In this document: one piece after another, positions 1-12,249 of the stretch
Layout: the number at the start of each line of letters is the position of its first letter
Position numbering within the stretch: position 1 is the first letter of the stretch
DNA from: Rhizophagus irregularis
Lineage: Eukaryota; Glomeromycota; Glomeromycetes; Glomerales; Glomeraceae
Assembly: GCF_026210795.1 (NCBI RefSeq)
Contig: NC_089452.1
Location: 3,410,001 to 3,474,000 of the forward strand
DNA length: 64,000 bases
Direction: 5' to 3'
Position numbers and translations under genes: made by a program
The notes under the pieces: model-generated
What the model saw: the letters and a program-made list of their open reading frames with translations, nothing else
What the model was told of the DNA's origin: nothing
Databases searched by the model: none

Positions 1-180
1 TCGAAAATACTTCTAAAAATTAATCAATTTTTATTGATAATTATTTTTTCACAATTCCTTAATTAATCCAAATTTCATTCTACACTCATTAATATATATA
101 AATAACTACATTGCTGTAAATATAATTTATATCATTCTAATATTATAAATATGATTTAATATAGAAAATTTCTTAATTTA

Positions 181-455
181 CACGGGGTGTTCATACACGT
201 ATCACGTGACTTTATTAAAAAGTTATGTAAAAAAATTTTTTTAATAAATATAATTTTAAAAGGAACATGCAGTATGTGTATTTTTGTCTGTTCTGCAAGT
301 TTACTTAAAGCGTCAAAGTTGATTTTGAATGCCAATTTTGATTATTTAACAAATTCTTTTTTTTCCCTGTTTTCGTTAAATTTAATTCTGCCCAACATTA
401 AATGATCAGCATAGGAAATTTACTTTTTTGGAAACCCGTGTTTGAACACCCCGTG
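181..455. mobile_element. Tc1/mariner-like MITE with TA target duplication
   Basis: The ends are inverted repeats: the left end reads CACGGGGTGTTCATACACG and the right end is its near-perfect reverse complement. The element is directly flanked by TA (179-180 and 456-457), the duplication expected of Tc1/mariner elements. At 275 bp it is too short to encode a transposase; the 72-codon ORF inside it resembles nothing. I infer a non-autonomous MITE. Positions 1-178 and 456-700 hold only AT-rich sequence. Confidence 0.8.
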
Positions 456-699
456 TACAAATAGAAATCGCCTAATTTATTGTTTTTTATTAACTAGTGT
501 ATGTGAGTTTTAATGCTGAAAATAAAATTTATGCTAAAGATTAGAGGTTGATTGAACAATAATATTAATAATCTTACTCATCATACAGTAAAAAAAAAAA
601 TATTAAAATTTTTTTACTCATATCAGTCATATGTTTAGTATAGGAAAGTGGTATTTATTAATTCAAATAAACAACAAAAAAAATATTAATTTAATCTTT

Positions 700-2170
700 T
701 AAAAAAAGCTCAAAGCACTCTTTTGCTTTGAAACTTACTGATAAAGTTTTGAAATCATTTTTTAATAACAATAGATCAGTGTATACAATACAGCAATAGA
801 TAGATATAAAAAAAATTTTCTGGGGTTTTTTTTAATAACAATAGATCGGTATAGTATAATATATAGATATAGAATTTTCTGTGATTTTTATTTTATTTTA
901 ATAACAATAGATATGATAAAAGTTTTGGTAATTTTTTTAATACCAGTAGACAATAAATAGATATAATAAAAATTCTTGAGACTCTTTTTTAATAACAGTA
1001 GATTGGTAATAGACTATTATTAACTTATTAAGTTAATGATTGTTTTTTAGTAGTGGTGCAGACTTTTGAACCTTAGGTAGTTATGTCATTTTTTTCAACA
1101 TCCCGACTATCCTGTCACATTGTTGTATGATGCCATAAATGACTTTTGCCATATGGAATTTTTAGACTTTTAGACTTTACATGAACTTTTGATGTAATTA
1201 CTTTTATATTTTTTAGACTTTATATAATTGTAACTACTTTTAAACTTAATATACTTAACATTAATATAAATAATATAAATTTTTTTTTTTTTATTTGAAA
1301 ACTGCTTTTAAATTTTTTAAATTCGAAATTTAACACATCGCCATATACTACTACTAAGATTTTATAGATTTACAAAATCCAATCTTTCAGGATGGAGAAA
1401 ATGGCTTGTGTAAAGAACTAAATATACCTAATACTATAAAGTAATATAGAATTTAATCCTATTGACATAGTTGATGATATTTTAAATACTAGATTAGAGT
1501 AAATTGCTTACATGCCATCATTATGAATTTATATCCTTTGTTTAAATACTAGTAATAGTAAAATTGCATATAGAAAAATGTTAAATAATGCTATTAATTA
1601 AAAGAAGGAGTAATTGTTATTATTTTTAATTATATATAAATAATAAAAAATATGCTAATTTATTTAATATTTTTATTTGTTTTAATTATTAGAGATTTTT
1701 TTAATAACAATAAATTGCATTGGTATAATATATTGGATCTAAAAAAATTCTCTGGGACTTTTTCTAATAACAATAGATTCAATAGATTAGTATAAACAAA
1801 TTTTCTGAGATCTTTTTAATGACAAATTTATTGGTAGTATAATAGACAGATATAATAAATTTATTTGAGATTTTTTTTTAATAATAATTGATTGATATTG
1901 TTAATAGATGGATATAAAAAAATCTTTTTAGTAATAGATCAGTATAAAAATATTTTCCAAGATTTTTTTCTATTTAATTAATGATAGATTGGTAATAGAC
2001 AATTAATGTTTTAGTAAGATTCTTTTTAGTTCCCATTAATAAAAATTTTTTACAATAATAGATTATATTTAATGAGATTTGTAAAAAAGTTTCTTTTTTT
2101 TTAATAACAATAGATATGATAAAATTTTTTTGGTGATTTTTTTTTAATAATAATATATTGGTATATGGTG
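700..2170. repeat. Dispersed degenerate T-run / AATAACAATAGAT repeat region
   Basis: A phrase of the form T(6-9)AATAACAATAGAT, followed by a short AT stretch and another T run, recurs about a dozen times between roughly 700-1010 and 1690-2160, with irregular spacing and many substitutions. The same phrase reappears at 56.9-57.5 kb. No coding frame survives. Its origin is unknown; it could be a diverged satellite or a low-complexity repeat spread by slippage. Confidence 0.6.
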
Positions 2171-3096
2171 TAAAGTAACAGTGAGTAGCTGCTAGTTATT
2201 TTATGATAAAGAATTGGGCAATTTCTTTATGAGATAATTTATTTGTTGCATATGCAACGTTATCGCCATCCTGTGATATCATAGCTTGTGTAATATTGTG
2301 CTTCATTATTACACTATTATTACATCATTCATCACATGTATTACAAAAGCTTATTTTATTATAAATAAAAATTCCCACAATTTTAAAAGAATGATACAAC
2401 TCTTCCTTTGTTCATTGTCACACAACTGGCTATTTAAATGACTCAAAATGGAACCTTTGTATGAAACAACTTATTATCAAGATAAAAAAAAAGTTTTTAA
2501 TAAAGGAATACTGAAACTTTCTTTTATGGAGTTTTTTTTGGTTAAATATAAATACACTGGCTGAACTTGTTTATTTGCTAGATAGAGACAACTTTGAAGT
2601 TAACCAAGGTTCATATAATGTTTGTTTCTACCTAGTAAAATAAAAGAAACAAAAGTTAACTCAATATTTAATACATAGAACAAATAGAACTTGATAAAGA
2701 AGGTGAAAGTAACACAAATATTCTTACGGGCCTATTCTCAGGATGGAGCTGGAAGGTCTTGACTCAACACAATATCCTCTGCTAAGTCAACCTTTGGGAA
2801 TTGTCCATTGGTGCACATTTTAGTTCTTGGAAAATTGCTGAACACTATATAAGAGAATATGGGATTTGTAGTAAAACGATATAGAATTGAATACCACAAG
2901 CTCAATCATCTAACTCACCAATCATGGTTAAAAGATAAACTCTTGCATGCAGTTAAAACAAAGCCTATTGAACAGTTATTCCCCATGAATAGTTGAAGAA
3001 GTTCACAAGCAAATGTGTGAGTCTGTACTTTATAAATGCAGAAAAGTAGATATCAATGATGCTTTTGCTTATGATTATGATCAATTAGTAAGTTCT
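2170..3096 (+). other. Unassigned stretch with one possible exon remnant
   Basis: Mostly AT-rich non-coding sequence. Around 2990-3090 a short frame is open and hydrophilic (a segment reads EEVHKQMCESVLYKCRKVD) and ends at a GTAAGT donor, so it may be an exon left from a decayed gene upstream of the CRN remnant. I do not recognise the family. Confidence 0.25.
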
Positions 3097-3190
3097 ATTA
3101 GGAGATTGTATTAGGAGATTGTATTAGGAGATATGGTCATATGGGATTAGGATTAGATTAGGGTATAGATTTAGGATATGGAGTTAGGAT
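3097..3190. repeat. Short TTAGGA-rich tandem repeat
   Basis: ATTAGGAGATTGT is repeated in tandem, followed by looser GGATTAG/TTAGGG-like units. The motif recalls TTAGGG telomere repeats, but the array is under 100 bp, impure and flanked by unique sequence. An interstitial micro-repeat is the safer reading. Confidence 0.5.
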
Positions 3191-3700
3191 TCAGCTTCTA
3201 ACCAATATTTCAATTTACTAGCTCTAGTTTTTTATTTACAGACAGCTAACAACAGGTCATACTGCAGTTTTCTTGAACTCAATTGAAATGCTTTAATTTC
3301 TTCCTTGTTTGTAATTTCTAACTGGATTGATTTTGACCACACTTGGAGTGTGAATTTTTTAAATGAAGCAAAAAACCTTTTAGATTAAAAAAACTACATT
3401 ACTATAAAAGAAAAGGTGCATTTTTTTTTATTTTGCAAAGAAGAGTAACTCCTAATCACATCAAACACTTGACCTGATTCAGGAGAATTACTGGGTTTGT
3501 TCACTTGGTATCTACTCCAAGCTTTCAATTCAGGCATCCTAACTTTATTGTTAGTGAAAGTCTTCTGGTTCTGAAGGGAAAATTGGCTATGTATTTTTAC
3601 TGCTAAATAAAAAAGATGCACTACTAACAATTCCTTCTCACAACAGGTAAAGACAGAATGTTCACAATGTAAGAAAGACTTGCAAACATTCTGGTAGAGG

Positions 3701-4744
3701 GTGATCAAAGAATGTGAAAGGGTTAAACAAAAATGTGACAATGAAGAGAAAGAAAACTTTAACCCATCATTAAAACACTTTCAATCCATTATTTCTCCTG
3801 TTTGCCTTGTCAAAGGTAATACAATTGCAAACGCTTTTCCTGTTGATATTGATAGAAACCAACTTGTCAGGCATCTCAAAAAAGGAATTAGGGAGAAGAT
3901 TGATATTTCTGAAAATGTCAAGGCAAAGGACCTAAAGTTATGGAAAGTGGAAATTCCTGACAACCATAACAATTAGCTAAGAAATCACTTCAGAATAAAG
4001 ATGAACTTCTTGCAACAAAGAAGATTTCAAAATATTTTCCCTTTATACTTTCCGAAGAGTATGTCTATATCATCATAAAGTTGCCATGTAAGTGTTAGAT
4101 ACAATGTGCAATTTTTACATTATTACCCTTGTAATATTTACATAACATGTTTTTGTTTTCAATTCTCAGCCTGGAAGAAGCATTGTTATGTATTCCACCA
4201 CCCATTATGTATTCTCCAAAATGTACTACATTGAAGGCCACTACAAGGGTCAATGGTGACCCGCCAACAAAAGTACTTCTATGGGGTGACTTTTTCAAAG
4301 AGTTAATCAGTTCCAATTCAGCCAACAACTGAAATTTGAAAAACTGCAGTTTAACCAAAATAAAGTGGTATTCTGTAAAGAGAATGTTCGTGTTGCTATC
4401 AACAGCAATATATGTATGATATTGAATTGGCTCATGGTGCCAGGTTATAACTTTTCAAGGCATCAAATTTATACATCTGGTGTACCAGATTTTAACTGTT
4501 ATCTGTTGGAATTATTGATCTTGGTGTTAAAGTCAAAAGAAAACATGTTTTAGAAAATATAGATGACCAGATATTTCCTGAATTTTACTGGGCAAATAAA
4601 AAAGCAAGAACAGTGATCCAACAAATTTACAATTATATGGGAGTAAACGAACTTAAATATGGCATTCTTACTACTTATGATGGTTATTGGTTTCTATACC
4701 GAGAGTATACAGAACTTTTAATTTCAAAGACTCTTTTGTTATAA
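3701..4744 (+). pseudogene. Degenerate Crinkler (CRN) effector gene
   Basis: An open segment up to the TAG at 3974-3976 shows the CRN N-terminal ubiquitin-like signature: CLVKGNTIANAFPVDI, a helix with LKKGIREK, and LWKVEIP. Homology continues in another frame after the stop (3976 onward, ending IIIKLP), so a one-base shift lies near 3972. A GTAAGT at about 4087 and CTCAG at about 4172 look like a spent intron. Around 4480-4744 a frame resembles the C-terminal part of Rhizophagus CRN proteins: a PD-(D/E)XK-like GVPDF, a following VKVKR, and the block LKYGILTTYDGYWFL. Known CRN proteins are secreted or host-targeted, with nuclease or kinase-like C-termini. This copy has at least one frameshift and no clear start codon, so I call it a pseudogene. 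Confidence 0.7.
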
Positions 4745-5340
4745 TCAGAATCTTCATCAGTATTCAAGATATATGCTTATCTAGCTCAAAAAGCAAATGA
4801 GAATCTCCATTCCACTCATCCTCTAGTGCTAGTGCCAGCTCACAGAAACACTGGGTCACGTGTTCTTTGATCACACCTTCTAGCCAGACAATGGACAAAC
4901 AATCGACTTCTAGCACATTAGTAAATCAACAATTATCTTTCAACATCACCCACAAACAAAAAACAAAAAATGGCTTTGAATAGGGCTCCAAAATTTACCA
5001 ATATCTTTGTAATTTACCAAAATATTTTGACACAGATTTGGGATCTTGAGTTCTTCACAGGCCAGATGAATTTCCTCATTTACTGAAACTAACCAAAATT
5101 GGAGTCCTAATCCTGAATTGGATTTTTGTATTTATTAGCATTGTTTTACACTACATGATTTGTTAGAAAAGCTGAAAATCAACTTTTGATGTCTATAAAG
5201 TCTTCTACTCACACAAAAGTAATTACCACATTGCCAATTTGTTTTCACATGTTTTTCCTGAAATCAAAATACCAGAAGCCTACACAAAAAAAGAAAAGAA
5301 GCGTTAAAAACATTTCCTAAAAGAAATTAAAAAAAAAATA

Positions 5341-5640
5341 AGTTTTGAAGTGAACACGCTTCAAAACTTACCCATTTCATTTCCAAAGTTGAATACCAAA
5401 AACCAAAAAAAAGAAAGTATAAGAAGCATTAGAAACACGTCTAAAAAATAAAAAAAATTATTAAAAAGTTTTGAAGTGAACGCTTTGAAACTTACCCATT
5501 TCCTAGCTTTCTGAAGACGAATACTGAAAGACCTAAAAAAAGAAAGTATAAGAAGCATTAGAATGCTTCTAAAAATTAAAAAAAAAATTATTAAAAGTTT
5601 TGAAGTAAATGTTTCAAAACTTACTATTTTGTTGAAAGAT
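5341..5640. repeat. Three-copy tandem repeat of about 127 bp with internal hairpins
   Basis: The phrase AGTTTTGAAGTGAAC starts at 5341 and 5467, and a variant at 5596 (periods 126 and 129 bp). Each copy also carries AAGAAAGTATAAGAAGCATT. Two perfect inverted repeats occur inside: AGTTTTGAAG/CTTCAAAACT in copy one and AGAAGCATT/AATGCTTCT in copy two. ORFs on the minus strand here only reflect the repeat. Confidence 0.75.
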
Positions 5641-6449
5641 TCTGATGCTGATTACATAATTAATATGGTTATTGTTAATAATAGTAAGAAGAGAAAGGGG
5701 AACTTGTTCTGATAATCACTCTGTCTAAAGTTTTTACGGAAGAAAAATGTCTTTTGTAAGAGTTTTTACTAAAACAACCCATACAAAAAACCACAAAAAT
5801 GGAGTCAGCATACAAATTTATAGAATATAGATATAGGTTTCTAAAAGAAGCCAAGAAAAATTTTAGCGTGAACTCCAAATACACAAAAAACAGCTCAGAA
5901 AGAGAACCAAGTAATAAAGAATTCAACAAAACAAAGAAATTTCCTTGAGTTAATGTGAAATGATGCTGTACACAGAAAAGAAACAATACAAGATTAAAGT
6001 GTAAAATACACCTCAAAGAAAAATCACATGACTGTAATTTCAAAATCTTACTTGTATTGGATATGATTTATTTTAATTGGAGTAGTGTTGGAGTGATATC
6101 AGATATAGATAAACATAATTGAAATTTAGCATTAATAGAGGCACAGTAGATATGCGCATAGATAGCGAAAAAATTAGCATTAGGTGTAGGAGTAGCAGAA
6201 GAAACCCTCATTCTATGGGTTTCCTTTAGACTTGCTACTCATTTTATTTTATCATACTAAATCAATGAAAAAATAAATTAATAAGATTTTAGCTCAAATT
6301 GGATTTTAAATTTTTGCGATAAATGTATGTAAATCTACCAGGAATTTTTTATTTTGATTGTAATCTAGTTTCATTTATTACATTTTTTCTTGTATTTATT
6401 TGCATGATCTTCTGATAGTTAAAGCTAAAAGTAATCTTATTTCCAATAA
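5641..6449. other. Gene-free AT-rich stretch
   Basis: Open frames on the minus strand (up to 122 codons) have no recognisable motif and low-complexity composition. I see no repeats, RNA genes or clear splice-bounded exons here. Confidence 0.4.
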
Positions 6450-8889
6450 TTAAAAATCTGACAAATTGATCTTAAGAACATATTGAGTCAAATTTTGCTT
6501 AATCCAAGATGTTGTATAATCCCATCCTATATATTCTGTATCTGCTGTTGTAACATACTTCTGTTCACAAAAATCATCAAACAGATCATTTATATTCGGG
6601 ACAACAAAATATAGATTGATTAGTTGATAATCATTTATTTTACTTTCCAATTCGCTGAGACTTTTTACCTTGATACTATGTTTATCTGCAATTGTCATCT
6701 GATATAAATAATGAGTTCCATCACAATCAGGCGCAATAGAATCAATAGATTTAAAATTAGGACTATCGGAAATGTTATAACACTCTGAAGATATTTCATC
6801 AATTTTACGAAACTGTTTGTGCGTTAACCCCTTAAGTGTTAACTCTTCAACAGGCAGTTTTTCAGAGTCTTCATTGATATCTTTAGTTAAACGTCGCACC
6901 TTAAATTTTCCACCTTTTTGCAAGATATCATGAGCTAACAATTCAAAGAGTTTGCCAGCTAATGGACCAGTCTTTGCAAAATTTTTGATTACATTAATAA
7001 TTATATCTTTTGTGTTCTTTGCATAGTGATCATACAAAGCCTTAAGTATTTCTTTTAAAGCGATAACATATTGTTTATTTTTAAAATCAGAACTGGGATA
7101 AATATGTATAGCTTTCCCAGAAGAATTATCTTTTAAATCTCCTCCATCATTTCTAAGGTACATATAAGCATCACACTGAGAAACTATATCGTCAATTTGT
7201 GGTTCATTATCATATTCATTAAAAATTCGTCATAGTATACAACCCATCAAATAATTAATTCCTCAACTTGCTCTTTAGGTATTTTATGCTTATAATCCCT
7301 TTTATCCCATTCCCAAACATTCCAAATCTCCCAATCTATCCAAATCGGTGCATAATATTTCCAAACACAGTGTTTAGCAAATTCATGCCAGAGATCATTT
7401 TTTGGTACTGTGACTAGAAATGTGAATTTTGTTGTACATAAAGAAGGGATTACAGAATCAGTAATATAGAAACTATTTATTGGGAATTCGCCTCCTAAAC
7501 CCTGAGGATATTTGATTACATCCATGTTTTTTGACTAATATGAATAGTATGAGATTTGCCTTTGTTTAACTGTTGATAGATAAAATCTGCCGGAAAATAC
7601 TGATGAGTTATATAGAAAGCAAGATATACCGAAAAATGTGTTTTGCTAATGTCAGGTGATCCAATTATAATACATCCTTTTTTTCTATCATCTTTTTTTT
7701 CACTTATAGCACGATCATTTTCAATCTCTTCAATCATCTGCAAGTATGAAGTTTTTATTAGTATATCCTGTGTTGATATTCTATAGACTATTCCATCTGG
7801 TGTGCTATGGAGATGAAGAAATTTCACCAGTGGTTTGGGCTTCCCAATTCCATTATCTTTCGACAGAATCCATTGTGATATTGTTTGTCATGGGTTCATC
7901 ATTATCAAGTATTAGCTCATTATTTTCTACAGAATTCATTGTGATATTGTCTGCCATGGGTTCACCATTATCAAGTATTAGCTCATTATGTAAATTTAAC
8001 ATTATATGTTCACCCAGAACAATTTCGTTCCCTTCAACTCTCATGTACTTGGAATATGGTTCTGATGAGTATATATCTGTGTTGATATGGTCTGGCAATT
8101 TAAGGATAATTTGCACTTTATAAAGATCAAATGATCAATCTAAAAATTTTTGATCAGACGATCAACTGGTTTTAAGGTTGCTTATCTAAACCTCTCCAAA
8201 ATTTTACGATTAGTTTCTCCAAGATTTTACTATAGTTTTATTATAATTTTGGCAAGGTTTTGGCAGTTTTGGCATTTATAATAGGTTTCATCAAGTTTTG
8301 CTTTTCTCCCGAGTTTCGCCAACTTTTTAATAAGACTTTTATATAGTTTCAGCAAAATTTCACTATTTCAGCATTTTGCCAACTTGCCAAAACCCCTAGT
8401 TTCTCCAGCAACCTTAACTGGTTTACGGTTAGAAGTTTGATATTCATCTGGTCATCCTACTTTGATTTGGATACTGAGTTTAAAACAAAAAAGAAATCAG
8501 ATATAAGTTAATAAAAGATCTGTGAATTTCTTGTTCAAGAGGTAAACCATTGGGAGACACTTACCAGTGGTGTCAGGCAGTAGGAGGTAGACAATGACGT
8601 GGATGTGTTTTGCAGTGGGGTTTGTGCCAAAATACTCTTCAATAGTATCAAAATCTTCTTTTAACTTCACAGCTCCAAAATTTTGAGCAATATTAGTATC
8701 TGTATTAATTTTTAGCTTCTTCATTACAGGAATATCGACTTTCCATAATGTAATTTGGTTGGCATCAAAAGTTTTAAACACGTTCTTCTTGTAGACTTTG
8801 ATGCTATTCCTGAGTTGTGAAATGGTTTTGATTCTATCAGTTTCGATGATAAAAACCTTATCTTTACCTACAACGAAACAGCCTAACAT
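6450..8889 (-). pseudogene. Crinkler (CRN) gene with P-loop NTPase and nuclease-like C-terminus, broken
   Basis: Exon 1 (8565-8889) begins with an ATG and encodes the CRN N-terminal domain (LWKVDIP, then IEEYFGTNP and HIHVIV) and ends at a GTAAGT donor. A 449-bp intron (8116-8564) joins it in phase to QIILKLPDHI at 8115. Further left come a P-loop segment (KGCIIIGSPDISKTHFSVY), a WIDWEIW block, and a 237-codon C-terminal segment with GKLFELLAHDIL and GGKFKVRRL, typical of Rhizophagus CRN REase-like C-termini. These pieces lie in three different frames (breaks near 7830, 7520 and 7245), and one conserved Arg position near 7231 reads TGA. The P-loop reads GSPDISKT where the family has GxPGxGKT. 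It is a decayed effector gene rather than a set of small genes. Confidence 0.8.
8173..8416. mobile_element. hAT-like MITE inside the CRN intron
   Basis: A 244-bp segment bounded by a perfect 10-bp terminal inverted repeat, TAAGGTTGCT...AGCAACCTTA. It is flanked by an exact 8-bp direct repeat ACTGGTTT (8165-8172 and 8417-8424). Eight-base duplications are characteristic of hAT transposons. The interior is low-complexity and non-coding. It sits wholly within the 449-bp intron of the CRN gene; without it the intron would be about 197 bp. Confidence 0.85.
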
Positions 8890-8934
8890 GATGTCAGTAT
8901 ATCTGCAAACGTGAAAATCGTGGGTTAAAAACAA

Positions 8935-9384
8935 GGATCAAAAAATCAACTTTTCAGTAAAATGTCAAATAAAAACCTTTTTGTATATCTTGTATACGAT
9001 CTTATATTTTCAGATGGGAAGATTTCAGTTTGTACTGATGAACCGTTTGATTGATTCATATTGTATTTATATTAAATCAAATCGGCAAAAATCGGTTGAT
9101 ATATGATGATGATGATGGGTGATGAATGACGAAATATTCTAGATACTTCAAAAAATTTTATCAGGGGTTACATTTTTGTGTGGTATAATGGTTATCTTGG
9201 TGACTTTGCCTGACGTTCAAGATTTTAACTTGACCCAATACTGACCCCACAGGGCGCAGATGAATTTTAACTTTGTCTGACGTTCAAGATTTAAACTCAA
9301 CCTGATGGAAGAAGTCAAGGAAATCATCAACAGTTAGTTGTGAATGTTAAAAAATATTAATTTTCAAATTTTAAATTTTCACTG
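8935..9384. other. Upstream region of the CRN remnant
   Basis: No gene is supported. There is a (GAT)n-like run near 9098-9120, and CTGACGTTCAAGATTT is repeated at about 9211 and 9279 as a short direct duplication. Confidence 0.35.
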
Positions 9385-11350
9385 TTGGGTTTTCGACCGG
9401 ATCATGTTCGTTGCCAAAATTGGGAGAAGAACCGTACTACTTGTGAAAAAGCTGTACGTTTAGTTAATTTTTATGGGATTTTCACAAGATTGAGAATATT
9501 AACAATGGGAGTATCTTGGATACAAAACGTAAGTGGTCACAGGAAACATCAGACCAGAAAGGTAAGTTTATAAATAAAATTTCTATCTGTGTAATTTTCC
9601 CAGCGCTACCTTACAAAGCCCTCAATGTACTTTGTGAAATTGGTTTTTGACCTTTTTCAGAACTCAAAGTGAAAAAAAAGATCGTAATATAGGTGATACT
9701 GTTGAAAGTATATCAGACGATTACATGGAGCTACTATCTGTTGCAAACAGTGTTACAGCTAAGAAGCTTTCTGAGATTGGTATAAGAATTGCATGATGCA
9801 GTGTTATATTCCTTTCCGAACGTCACAAAAATGATATTTTGCGGAGTAAATTTAGTGATTATCAATAGAGAAATTTCGAAAATTTCTTTCGTAAGAGAAT
9901 ATCTCACTTGATATTTGTTATATAATAGCAGTTGTTAACAAGATATTGCATTATGACTTTAGAAAGATATAGAAATTAGCGCGCAAATCTTTCCTCCGCT
10001 AGATAAAATTGAACAAATTCTAAAGGAGTATAATGAATCTATAAAAAATGCCAGATGGTGTTTACATAGATATTGATTTGGTCTTTTTTGCTCCTAAATA
10101 CCAAACGAAGTACAAATTCTGGAAATATTGGTTGTCAAAATGGGTTGACAACGTGTACCAAAAATTGTAAGTTTCTGCTGTTTACTACTGTTTGTTATTA
10201 TAGTTTTGTTAATCTTTTATATTTGTAGTTTGATATGCTTCCAACTCTTGAAGTATGTTCTAAACGATAAATCAACCAGCGAAAGCTAATATCGAATTTG
10301 GTTAGTGAATTTGTCATGTGATGACATTTTCTTTGACACAAATAATGTTATCCGAATATTGACGTAAGTTTCATGTACCATTTTTATTTTTTATATATAT
10401 GAAATGGCTAAATATGATATATTTCTATAGTAGCGAAATAGAAAACACTGACCGTAAAAAACCAATAAAATTTCATTATCTAAAATGGAAATAACTTACA
10501 GGTCGGTTTTCTTGAAGTAGTAGGTAACACTATAGTTGAAGATCATAATTGGTGACCTACAAAAGATATTAAAAGGTTAGAATTCAAAGCATTTCTATAT
10601 ATTAAATACTTGAGAACTCATGATGCGTAATTTTTTGAATAGCAATGCGCTTGTCATTTTTTCATTTAGAAAAATCTACGCAAAAAAGGAGTAGTTGACG
10701 AAAAAAAGCTCTTAGTAATTTCTCGAAACATTTGGAATCCTAGTAGATAGTAAGTAACATTTCTTTGCATGTTTGTGATTATCAAACTATATACTATATA
10801 CTTCCTAAACTTTTTTTTTCTTAGTAAGGGAAGGATTTCGCTTTTTATACTATGAATTATTATGATGGAGCATATCTTTGACGATAGGATTTTTCATTTG
10901 CGATACCAAACACTCTGGCTCAATTATATTTATTAGAGGACATTAGGACATTATTAAAGATTTGTTATCATTCAGGGTAAATTAATTTTCACAATTGCAA
11001 TAATATTTTTTAACCCACCTCTGAATTCATGATCTTCTTCGTAAACAGGCTCATGTTGAATATCTCAACACATGAATAATTGAACTACTGTATTAAGAGA
11101 TGCAACGTCTAGACGCCATTCATGTTATACAACGACAGCTGTTGATGCAGGTCCTCAAAACGCAGAAAAAGTTAAAAGAAATTCTATTAAAAAATAACCT
11201 TAAATCTCTATTACATGTAATAAGGAAAGAAGGAATAATATCTGATCAGATTATAGACAACAGCACAAAATTATATTTCCGATATTCTAGTTGTGAAGAA
11301 AATTATTCTTTCTGACCCAAGTACCTTAAATATAAAGAATGCTATAACTA
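9385..11350 (+). pseudogene. Decayed multi-exon gene, family uncertain
   Basis: Short open segments are separated by good splice signals: GTAAGT at about 9562 with CTTTTTCAG at about 9660, and GTAAGTTTC near 10370 with TTCTATAG near 10430. Readable pieces include ENINNGSILDTKRKW (about 9490), DTVESISDDYMELLSVAN (about 9700), VGFLEVVGNTIVEDHNW (10501-10551, followed directly by TGA) and LRKKGVVDEKKLLVISRN (about 10680). VGFLEVVGN recalls a large Rhizophagus-specific protein family of unknown function, but that is from memory and weak. Stops and frame changes between the pieces argue for a pseudogene. Confidence 0.35.
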
Positions 11351-12249
11351 TATTTTATCATTGCTTCAGTTGTCATATTATGCTAATAAATAAACACTTA
11401 TTGTATACAATAAATATTGGACTCGTTAAAAAATACGAGCCTGAATTGAGTGTGAAACTTTGTTTCTCAATATATCAATCATTTTACAAAATAATAAAGA
11501 TGCCACCTAAGTATAAAAAGCGATGAAGAAGAAGGATTTTAAGGGAGGAATTTGCCGAGCCCTAACCCATATGGTATTAAGTCTAGCTGTTATGTTGTTA
11601 AATATTGATAAGATTTTCTGTGCCTCTGTGGCGTAGACTACATCACGTAAATTGATTTTTACAGCGATTTTAGTGACACATGCAGAGATCTCATTGGAGA
11701 TTTTTTGCTTGAGAAATTGCCACATGGTAGCGATCCCTATGAATATCGATGCACTAATGAATGACAGCGGCTAAGGCCAAAATTGGCATGCTTCCCGAAG
11801 AGCTGAATGATGTTAAACTGGACATTATTAGATACGCAGTAAAGTTTTTTAAGTGTGTTTACTGGTGGGTCAATGTCAGATTTTTTTAGATAATAACAGC
11901 TAAAGGTCTTTTCACAGTTGGAAAAAAAGGCTCTTTTATACTTTATTCCTACCACGCATCGGAATGGGAATTTTACCAGATCATTTAAAATTACGTTATT
12001 TTATTCGCATTTTTCTATTAATAAAAGGCATCAAGGTTGGCTTAACAATAAGTGCCAAAGAGAAAAGTTGAATTAGAAATCGCGTCATTTCGGAATACCC
12101 CAAAATTGCAAAATTGGAAAATCCACAAAATGCAAATCGGGATTTCACATTAAACAATGCTCCAATTTATAAGAATATCGATATGAACTTTAAGAACTAT
12201 ATGTTATTCTGATACAGACTTTGGAAAGTTAGACTTTGAAAAGTACTTT
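11351..12249. other. Gene-free stretch
   Basis: Small overlapping ORFs on both strands (72-77 codons) have no recognisable motif. No repeats beyond AT-rich runs were seen. Confidence 0.35.

Noticed and set aside
3097-3190. TTAGGG-like repeats suggesting a telomere or interstitial telomere
   Set aside because: The array is under 100 bp, mostly TTAGGA with irregular spacing, and flanked by ordinary sequence on both sides.
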